Assembly: GCF_001005085.2 (NCBI RefSeq)
Contig: NZ_LBMU02000043.1
Location: 1 to 64,000 of the forward strand
DNA length: 64,000 nucleotides
Origin: Streptomyces humi
Lineage (GTDB): Bacteria > Actinomycetota > Actinomycetes > Streptomycetales > Streptomycetaceae
Reading direction: 5' to 3'
Positions 58,304-64,000 of this stretch are shown piece by piece. The position numbers and the translations under genes were made by a program. The first letter of the stretch is position 1; every line of letters starts with the position of its first letter. Below the pieces are notes generated by a model that saw only the letters and a program-made list of their open reading frames with translations, did no database searches and was not told the origin of the DNA.

Positions 58304-59463
58304 GGACCGTGGCCGTGGTGGGCGCCTCGCTGGCCGGACTGTCGGCCGCGCGCTCGCTGCGGCAGCGGGGGTACGACGGCCGGCTGGTCGTCATCGGCGA
58401 CGAGACCCACCGCCCTTACGACCGGCCCCCGTTGTCCAAGGAGTTCCTGGCCGGCACCCTCCGTGAGGCGGACCTCGCGCTGGAGCGGGACGGCGAGGAA
58501 CTCCACGCCGAGTGGCTGCTCGGCACCCGGGCCGCCGGTCTCGACCGCACCCGGCGGGCGATCCGGCTCGCCGACGGCCGGGAGGTCCGCGCCGACGGAG
58601 TCGTCGTCGCCACCGGTGCCGCCGCGCGCACCCTGCCCGGCACCGACGGCCTCGCCGGGGTCCACGTGCTGCGCACCCTGGACGACGCCCGCGCCCTGCG
58701 GGACGACCTGGCCCGGGGCGGCCGGCTGGTGGTGATCGGCGGCGGGTTCGTCGGCGCCGAGGTCGCCTCCACCGCGTACGCCCTCGGCCTCGACGTCACC
58801 GTGATCGAGGCGGCGCCGACCCCGCTGGCCGGACCGCTCGGCCAGGCCATGGGCGCGGTCGTCTCCGCCCTGCACGCCGACCACGGGGTACGGCTGCTGT
58901 GCGGGGTGGGCGTCAAGGGGCTGGGCGGCGAACACCGGGTGGAGGCCGTCCTGCTGGAGGACGGGCGCAGTGTGCCCGCCGACACCGTCGTCGTCGGAGT
59001 GGGCGCCCGTCCCTGCGTCGACTGGCTCGAAGGCTCCGGCGTCGCGCTCGACAACGGCGTGAGGTGCGGCGCCGACGGCCGTACCAGCCTGGCCGCCGTG
59101 GTCGCGGTCGGCGACTGCGCCAACTGGTACGACCCGGGCACCGGCAGCCACCGCAGGGTCGAGCACTGGACCGGCGCGCTGGAACGGCCGGCCGCCGCCG
59201 TCGCCGCCCTGCTGGCCCACGGCGCGACGGAACCGGGCGTCCCCCGGCCCCCGTACTTCTGGTCCGACCAGTACGGCGTGAAGATCCAGTTCGTCGGGCA
59301 GGCCGCGGGGGCCGACAGCGTGACGGTCGAGGAGGGCTCCACCGACGACCGCAGCTTCCTCGCCGTCTACCGGCGGGCCGGCCGGCCGGTCGCGGTGCTC
59401 GGCATGAACCAGCCGCGGCTGTTCACCCGCGCCCGCAAGCAGTTCGGCACCGCCGCGTCCTGA
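58300..59463 (+). CDS. FAD-dependent ferredoxin reductase
   Basis: A 387-residue flavoprotein with two Rossmann motifs: FAD-binding VAVVGASLAGLSAA at the N-terminus and NAD(P)H-binding VVIGGGFVGAEVAS near residue 145. The third motif VAVGDCANW sits near 270 and YFWSDQYGVKIQFVG toward the end, as in BphA4/rubredoxin reductase-type enzymes. It would pass electrons from NAD(P)H to the coupled Rieske ferredoxin. The 4-base overlap with the ferredoxin gene argues for one electron-transfer unit. Confidence 0.9.
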   Translation: MRTVAVVGASLAGLSAARSLRQRGYDGRLVVIGDETHRPYDRPPLSKEFLAGTLREADLALERDGEELHAEWLLGTRAAGLDRTRRAIRLADGREVRADGVVVATGAAARTLPGTDGLAGVHVLRTLDDARALRDDLARGGRLVVIGGGFVGAEVASTAYALGLDVTVIEAAPTPLAGPLGQAMGAVVSALHADHGVRLLCGVGVKGLGGEHRVEAVLLEDGRSVPADTVVVGVGARPCVDWLEGSGVALDNGVRCGADGRTSLAAVVAVGDCANWYDPGTGSHRRVEHWTGALERPAAAVAALLAHGATEPGVPRPPYFWSDQYGVKIQFVGQAAGADSVTVEEGSTDDRSFLAVYRRAGRPVAVLGMNQPRLFTRARKQFGTAAS

Positions 59464-59515
59464 CCCGGCGACCGCGCCACCCCATCGATCCACGACGTTC
59501 TCCGAGGAGTGCACC

Positions 59516-60649
59516 GTGACCTCGACCAGCCTGCCGGACAGCCTGATCGCCACCCTCCCCGGCTCCGCCTACACGGATCCCGGGATCTTCGCGCAGGAAC
59601 AGGAGCGCATCTTCGAGACGATGTGGTTCTGCGTCGCCCGCGCCGCCGACCTGCCGAAGCCCGGCGCCTTCCGCACCGTCGACGTGGGCCGCGAGAGCAT
59701 CCTCGTCACCCGGGCCCGGGACGGCGCGATCCGCGCCTACTTCAACGTCTGCCGGCACCGCGGGGCGAAGCTCCGCACCGAGGAGACCGGCGAGGTCGCA
59801 CGGGCCTTCCAGTGCCCGTACCACGCCTGGACCTACGGACTCGACGGCAAGCTGGTCGCGGCGCCCAACCTCACCAAGATGCCCGACGTGGGCCGCACCG
59901 AGTACGGCCTGGTGGGCGTGGCCGTGCGCGAGTGGCTCGGCTATGTGTGGGTGTGCCTCGCGGAGAACCCGCCGTCCTTCGAGGAGGACGTGATCGGGGC
60001 CGTGGTCGAGCGGCTGGGCGACGTCGCGGCGATCGAGCGCTACGGAGTCGAGGACCTCTCCGTCGGCCGGCGGATCGTCTACGACGTCAAGGCCAACTGG
60101 AAGCTCATCATCGAGAACTTCATGGAGTGCTACCACTGCGCCACCATCCACCCCGAACTCACCGAGGTGCTCCCCGAGTTCGCCGACGGTTACGCGGCCC
60201 AGTACTACGTGGGCCACGGCGCGGAGTTCGGCGCGGGCGTGCGCGGCTTCACCGTGGACGGCTCCGAGGGCCTCGACCGCATCCCCGGCGTCTCCGAGGA
60301 CCAGGACCGGCGGTACTACGCGATCACCGTCAAGCCGCAGGTGTTCATCAACCTGGTGCCGGACCACGTGATCTTCCACCGGATGTACCCGGTGGCCGTC
60401 GACCGCACGGTCGTCGAGTGCGACTGGCTCTATCTCCCGCACGTCGTGGCGAGCGGCAAGGACGTCAGCCGGTCCGTGGAACTCTTCGACCGGGTCAACC
60501 GCCAGGACTTCGACGCCTGCGAGCGGACCCAGCCGGGGATGAGCTCACGGCTGTACGCCAAGGGCGGTGTGCTGGTGCCCAGTGAGCACCACATCGGCGC
60601 CTTCCACGACTGGGTGCACGAGCGGCTCGGCACCGGGCAGCCGGGGTGA
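59516..60649 (+). CDS. Rieske non-heme iron oxygenase, betaine/choline demethylase type
   Basis: A 377-residue oxygenase alpha subunit. The Rieske centre is NVCRHRGAKL ... CPYHAWTYGLDG (near residues 80-105). The mononuclear iron site is in ENFMECYHCATIHPEL (two His, near 208-213), with a C-terminal acidic ligand expected. The family includes glycine betaine (GbcA) and stachydrine demethylases, which release formaldehyde per methyl removed. Genes for choline dehydrogenase and betaine-aldehyde dehydrogenase next door make glycine betaine the best substrate guess; carnitine or another quaternary amine remains possible. GAGGAG precedes the GTG start. Confidence 0.86.
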   Translation: MTSTSLPDSLIATLPGSAYTDPGIFAQEQERIFETMWFCVARAADLPKPGAFRTVDVGRESILVTRARDGAIRAYFNVCRHRGAKLRTEETGEVARAFQCPYHAWTYGLDGKLVAAPNLTKMPDVGRTEYGLVGVAVREWLGYVWVCLAENPPSFEEDVIGAVVERLGDVAAIERYGVEDLSVGRRIVYDVKANWKLIIENFMECYHCATIHPELTEVLPEFADGYAAQYYVGHGAEFGAGVRGFTVDGSEGLDRIPGVSEDQDRRYYAITVKPQVFINLVPDHVIFHRMYPVAVDRTVVECDWLYLPHVVASGKDVSRSVELFDRVNRQDFDACERTQPGMSSRLYAKGGVLVPSEHHIGAFHDWVHERLGTGQPG

Positions 60650-60658
60650 CGCCCGTGA

Positions 60659-60682
60659 CCCGCGCGAGCGGCTGAACGCGGG
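60659..60682. terminator. Hairpin between oxygenase and IclR genes
   Basis: CCCGCG, 12-base loop, CGCGGG, in the 59-bp gap between convergent genes. Confidence 0.4.
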
Positions 60683-60708
60683 CCCCACGGCGGTCGTCCC
60701 GCGGGCGC

Positions 60709-61506
60709 TCAGCCCAGGTAGCCCATCCGGTGGCTGATCTCCTCGGCGCCCTTGACCAGCACCGGGGCGAGTTCGTGCATCCGCTCCTCGGTGAACCGGT
60801 AGGACGGCCCGGACGCGCTGATCGAGGCGATGACCTGGCCCTCCCGGTCGCGGATCGGCGCGGCCATGGCGTGCAGCCCGATCTCCAGCTCCTCCAGCGT
60901 CCAGGCGTAACCGCGCTCCCGGGCCTCGGCGAGGTTCTTCTCCAGCTTCGCCTTCGAGGAGATGGTGTGCGGGGTCACCTTCTTCAGACCGGAGTCCGAG
61001 ATCAGCGCGGCCCGCTCCCCGGCGGGCAGATGGGCCAGCATGATCTTGCCGCTGGAGGTGGCGTGCAGCGGGGTGAGCTGGCCGACCCAGTTGTGCGCGC
61101 TGACGGCGGCCGTACCGCGCACCTGGTAGAGGTTGATCGCGTAGTGCTCCTGCATCACCGCGATGTTCACCGTCTCGCCGATCTCCTCGGCCAGCCGCTC
61201 GCACACCTGGCGGCCCTGCTGGGTGACGTCGATGCGGCCCGTGACGGCTCCCGCCAGGCGTACGATCCCGAAGCCGAGCGCGTACTTGCCCCGTTCGCCC
61301 GCCTGTTCCACCAGGCCGCGCGCCTCCAGGGCGCCGAGCAGCCGGAACGCGGTCGACTTGTGCACGTCGATCTCCGCGGCCACCTCGCTCACCCCGGCCT
61401 CCCCGCGCTGGGCGAGGATCTCCAGGACGCTGATGGCGCGGTCGACGGACTGCACGCCGCCGGAGGATGAGCCGTTCGTTTCGGTATCCGGACTGTAGTT
61501 GCTCAT
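60709..61506 (-). CDS. IclR-family transcriptional regulator
   Basis: A 265-residue IclR protein. A winged HTH at ~22-80 (SVDRAISVLEILAQRGEAGV ... VHKSTAFRLLGALEARGLV) is joined to the effector-binding GAF-like domain (LHATSSGKIMLAHLP, AAPIRDREGQVIASISASGP). It diverges from choline dehydrogenase and converges on the oxygenase, so it is the natural regulator of both sides. The ATG lacks a ribosome site; TATAGT lies only six bases upstream, so the mRNA is probably leaderless. Confidence 0.88.
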   Translation of the reverse strand: MSNYSPDTETNGSSSGGVQSVDRAISVLEILAQRGEAGVSEVAAEIDVHKSTAFRLLGALEARGLVEQAGERGKYALGFGIVRLAGAVTGRIDVTQQGRQVCERLAEEIGETVNIAVMQEHYAINLYQVRGTAAVSAHNWVGQLTPLHATSSGKIMLAHLPAGERAALISDSGLKKVTPHTISSKAKLEKNLAEARERGYAWTLEELEIGLHAMAAPIRDREGQVIASISASGPSYRFTEERMHELAPVLVKGAEEISHRMGYLG

Positions 61507-61655
61507 AGCGGAACTATACGCGCAGTAAACAACGCGACCCAAGTAACGCGATGTGAACAAAGATCTTACAAGTTGCGTTGTTCGCAACCTGGTGCGTATA
61601 GCGATACCCGTACTAGCATGCCGCGCAATCGACGGCGCGAGCGAGACGAGGCACC
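61507..61655. promoter_or_regulatory. Divergent iclR/betA promoter with IclR operator
   Basis: AT-rich for this genome. Leftward: TATAGT at 61518-61513 with TTGGGT upstream drives iclR, apparently leaderless. Rightward: palindrome GTTGCG-TTGTT-CGCAAC (61572-61588) followed by GGTGCGTATAGCG (61591-61603). The palindrome half-sites TTGCG/CGCAA and the 13-bp element match the site at 57898-57932. A weaker relative, ATGCA-N5-CGCAA, stands at 63448-63462 before the betaine-aldehyde dehydrogenase gene. Confidence 0.6.
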
Positions 61656-63326
61656 ATGGCTCCCTTGCAGTACGACTTCGTCATCGTCGGCGGCGGATCG
61701 GCCGGCAGCGCACTGGCGAACCGGCTCTCGGCCGACCCCGGCAACCGGGTGCTCGTGCTCGAGGCGGGCCGCCCCGACTACCCGTGGGACGTGTTCATCC
61801 ACATGCCCGCCGCGCTGACCTATCCGATCGGCAGCCGCTTCTACGACTGGAAGTACGAGTCCGAGCCCGAGCCCCACATGGGCGGCCGCCGTGTCTATCA
61901 CGCCCGCGGCAAGGTGCTGGGCGGCTCCAGCAGCATCAACGGCATGATCTTCCAGCGCGGCAACCCCATGGACTACGAGCGCTGGGCGGCCGACCCCGGC
62001 ATGGAGACCTGGGACTACGCCCACTGCCTGCCGTACTTCCGCCGGATGGAGAACTGCCTCGCGGCCGACCCGGACGACGAGTTCCGCGGCCACGACGGAC
62101 CACTGGTGCTGGAACGCGGCCCGGCCGACAACCCGCTCTTCACCGCCTTCCTGAAGGCCACCGAGGAGGCCGGGTACGCGCCCACCGACGACGTCAACGG
62201 CTACCGGCAGGAGGGCTTCGCCAAGTTCGACCGCAACGTCCACCGCGGCCGGCGGCTGTCGGCGTCCAAGGCGTACCTCGCACCCGCCCGCAGCCGCCCC
62301 AACCTCACCGTGAAGACCCGCGCCCTGGTCACCCGCGTCCTCTTCGAGGGAAAGAAGGCCGTCGGCGTCGAGTACCGGCGCGGCAGGGGTGCCCTCCGGC
62401 AGGTCCGCGCGAAGGAGGTCGTCCTCTGCGGCGGCGCGATCAACTCCCCTCAGCTGCTCCAGCTCTCCGGCGTCGGCAACGCCGAGGAACTGCGCGCGCT
62501 CGGCATCGACGTCGTCCACGACCTGCCGGGCGTCGGCGAGAACCTCCAGGACCACCTGGAGGTGTACATCCAGTACGGCTGCAAGCAGCCGGTGTCCGTC
62601 CAGCCGTACCTGGCGAAGTGGCGGGCCCCCTTCATCGGTCTTCAGTGGCTCTTCCGCAGGGGGCCGGCCGCGACGAACCACTTCGAGGCCGGCGGCTTCT
62701 GCCGCAGCAACGAGGATGTCGACTACCCCAACCTGATGTTCCACTTCCTGCCCGTCGCGGTCCGCTACGACGGCTCCGTGCCCGCCGGCGGCCACGGCTA
62801 CCAGGTCCACGTCGGACCCATGTACTCCGACGCCCTCGGCTCGGTGAAGATCAGGAGCAAGGACCCGGACGAACACCCGGCACTGCGCTTCAACTACCTC
62901 TCCACCGAGCAGGACCGGCGCGAGTGGGTCGAGGCGGTGCGGGTCGCCCGCGACCTCCTCAACCAGCCCGCGCTCGCCCCCTACAACGACGGCGAGATCT
63001 CGCCCGGCCCGTCCGTGGCGACCGACGAGGAGATCCTCGCCTGGGTCGCCAAGGACGGCGAGACCGCCCTGCACCCGTCCTGCACCTGCAAGATGGGCAC
63101 CGACGAGATGTCCGTCGTCGACCCGGCGAGCATGCGCGTGCACGGCGTGGACGGCCTGCGGGTGGTGGACGCCTCGGTGATGCCCTACGTCACCAACGGC
63201 AACATCTACGCGCCGGTGATGATGATCGCCGAGAAGGCGGCCGACCTGATCCTCGGCAAGGAGCCCCTGGCGCCGTCGAAGGCCGCCTACTACCGGCACC
63301 GCGACGCCCAGAGGCAGGCCGGGTAG
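61656..63326 (+). CDS. betA: Choline dehydrogenase-type GMC oxidoreductase
   Basis: A 556-residue flavoprotein of the GMC family. The FAD motif is FVIVGGGSAGSALANRLS, followed by GKVLGGSSSINGMIFQRGNP (GMC signature 1, near residue 88) and GAINSPQLLQLSGVGN (signature 2, near 262). The active-site His pair region is HPSCTCKMG and NIYAPVMMIAEKAADLI. Length and motifs fit BetA, which oxidises choline to betaine aldehyde at the membrane. Betaine-aldehyde dehydrogenase follows 165 bp downstream, completing the route to glycine betaine. Related alcohol dehydrogenases share these motifs, so context carries much of the assignment. Confidence 0.86.
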   Translation: MAPLQYDFVIVGGGSAGSALANRLSADPGNRVLVLEAGRPDYPWDVFIHMPAALTYPIGSRFYDWKYESEPEPHMGGRRVYHARGKVLGGSSSINGMIFQRGNPMDYERWAADPGMETWDYAHCLPYFRRMENCLAADPDDEFRGHDGPLVLERGPADNPLFTAFLKATEEAGYAPTDDVNGYRQEGFAKFDRNVHRGRRLSASKAYLAPARSRPNLTVKTRALVTRVLFEGKKAVGVEYRRGRGALRQVRAKEVVLCGGAINSPQLLQLSGVGNAEELRALGIDVVHDLPGVGENLQDHLEVYIQYGCKQPVSVQPYLAKWRAPFIGLQWLFRRGPAATNHFEAGGFCRSNEDVDYPNLMFHFLPVAVRYDGSVPAGGHGYQVHVGPMYSDALGSVKIRSKDPDEHPALRFNYLSTEQDRREWVEAVRVARDLLNQPALAPYNDGEISPGPSVATDEEILAWVAKDGETALHPSCTCKMGTDEMSVVDPASMRVHGVDGLRVVDASVMPYVTNGNIYAPVMMIAEKAADLILGKEPLAPSKAAYYRHRDAQRQAG

Positions 63327-63333
63327 ACACCGG

Positions 63334-63361
63334 ACGCCGCCGCGCGGCCGTGCGACGGCGT
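63334..63361 (+). terminator. Weak hairpin after betA
   Basis: ACGCCG, 16-base loop, CGGCGT shortly after the betA stop. It is weak, so read-through into the next gene is possible. Confidence 0.3.
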
Positions 63362-63491
63362 GCCTCTTTCGCGGCCTAATCGGGATACGCGGACCCCTTG
63401 ACGTTCGTCAGCCTGTTCGGCCAGGGTGTTCCACCACAAGCAATCCAATGCACAATGCGCAACGCGAAGTTCGGGCTCGAAGGGCGCGGCC

Positions 63492-64000
63492 GTGGCAGAT
63501 CTGTATGTGGACGGTGAATGGCGCGGCGCGGTGGCCGGCGGCCGGCGGGAGATCCGCTGTCCGGCCGACGGCACGCTCGTCGCCACGGTCTCGGAGGCGA
63601 CCCGCCCCGACACCGAGGCAGCGATCGCCGCCGCCCGGCGCGCCTTCGACGAGGGGCCCTGGCCGGGCACCCCCGAGCGGGAACGCGGCGCCCTGCTGCT
63701 GCGCACCGCCGCCGTCCTCGAACGCGACGCCAGGGAGTTCGCCCGCGCCGAGTCCCTGGACACCGGCAAGCGCCTGGTGGAGAGCGAGTACGACATCGCC
63801 GACGTCGTCTCCTGTCTCCGCTACTACGGCGGCATCGCCGGGACGAACGCGGGCCGGGTGGTCGACACCGGCCGGGACGACGCGCTCAGCCGGGTCACCT
63901 ACGAACCCGTCGGCGTCTGCGGACTGATCACCCCCTGGAACTACCCGCTGCTCCAGGCCTCCTGGAAGATCGCACCGGCCCTGCTCGCGGGCAACACCGT
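63492..64000 (+). CDS. betB: Betaine-aldehyde dehydrogenase, 3' end outside window
   Basis: An aldehyde-dehydrogenase N-terminal part of about 169 residues, open to the right edge. It starts VADLYVDGEWRGAVAG, has FDEGPWPGTPERERGALL, and reaches VCGLITPWNYPLLQASWKIA, the NAD-binding Asn-containing motif of ALDHs. With choline dehydrogenase next to it and the same strand, oxidation of betaine aldehyde to glycine betaine is the best call. The catalytic Cys and Glu lie beyond the window. GTG start with GAAGGG upstream; a TTGCG-like half palindrome at 63448-63462 precedes it. Confidence 0.85.
   Translation, partial: MADLYVDGEWRGAVAGGRREIRCPADGTLVATVSEATRPDTEAAIAAARRAFDEGPWPGTPERERGALLLRTAAVLERDAREFARAESLDTGKRLVESEYDIADVVSCLRYYGGIAGTNAGRVVDTGRDDALSRVTYEPVGVCGLITPWNYPLLQASWKIAPALLAGNT

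Noticed and set aside
1..64000. tRNA, rRNA, prophage, insertion sequence or integration site
   Set aside because: No cloverleaf-like tRNA, transposase, integrase, direct target duplication or structural phage gene was noticed. A tRNAscan-type search was not possible, so small RNAs may be missed.

Overview
The window is a chromosomal segment of a high-GC, filamentous actinomycete, almost certainly a Streptomyces or close relative. The evidence is a GC content of roughly 70% or more with strongly G/C-biased third codon positions, GTG and TTG starts with GGAGG-type ribosome sites, and several developmental families typical of the genus: a chaplin with LAXTG sorting signal, an SsgA-like protein, an NsdA-like regulator, a DUF397 protein, SpoIIE/PP2C phosphatase and an SPW membrane protein. 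No transposase, integrase, phage gene, CRISPR array, rRNA or tRNA was seen.

Layout. At 0-6 kb there is a TPR protein (reading frame open to the left edge), a phytoene-dehydrogenase-like FAD enzyme, and a nitronate-monooxygenase-like flavoprotein translationally coupled to an acyl-CoA synthetase. At 6-14 kb a leftward block holds a penicillin/AHL-acylase-type N-terminal-nucleophile hydrolase, a terpene island (P450 and class I terpene cyclase overlapping by 4 bases), and a large LuxR-type (LAL) ATPase regulator. At 14-25 kb lie a second and third acyl-CoA synthetase, a methyltransferase, a sulfatase-type membrane enzyme, and a CoA-thioester degradation cluster (crotonase, tandem DUF35 protein, two thiolase-like proteins, the last three overlapping by 4 bases). 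The nitronate-monooxygenase operon and the crotonase cluster share a conserved palindromic site, so they probably form one regulon.

At 25-33 kb are a universal stress protein, a second LAL protein that has lost its HTH and ends in 30-bp tandem repeats, an amidase with TTG start, a possible 24-codon ORF with a near-perfect Shine-Dalgarno and terminator, and an APH-like phosphotransferase. At 33-48 kb are regulatory and developmental genes (NsdA-like regulator, PAS-SpoIIE phosphatase, SsgA-like protein), a Gfo/Idh/MocA dehydrogenase, a baeRF-like protein, hydrolases, asparagine synthetase, a tripeptidyl-aminopeptidase-type exoenzyme, the chaplin, a 24-bp minisatellite and two GNAT proteins. At 48-56 kb are a secreted protein with C-terminal jelly-roll-like domain, a secreted exo-beta-D-glucosaminidase (GH2), a ROK repressor and an APC permease; a near-identical operator lies before the glucosaminidase and in the ROK/permease divergent promoter.

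At 56.5-64 kb there is a choline/glycine-betaine catabolic cluster: mycothiol-dependent formaldehyde dehydrogenase, Rieske ferredoxin, ferredoxin reductase, Rieske oxygenase (N-demethylase type), IclR regulator, choline dehydrogenase and betaine-aldehyde dehydrogenase (cut by the right edge). The logic is choline to betaine aldehyde to glycine betaine, then oxidative demethylation releasing formaldehyde, which the mycothiol enzyme can remove. Two matching DNA motifs tie the IclR/choline dehydrogenase promoter to the ferredoxin promoter.

All functional calls are from sequence reading and family knowledge; no database search or computation was run.
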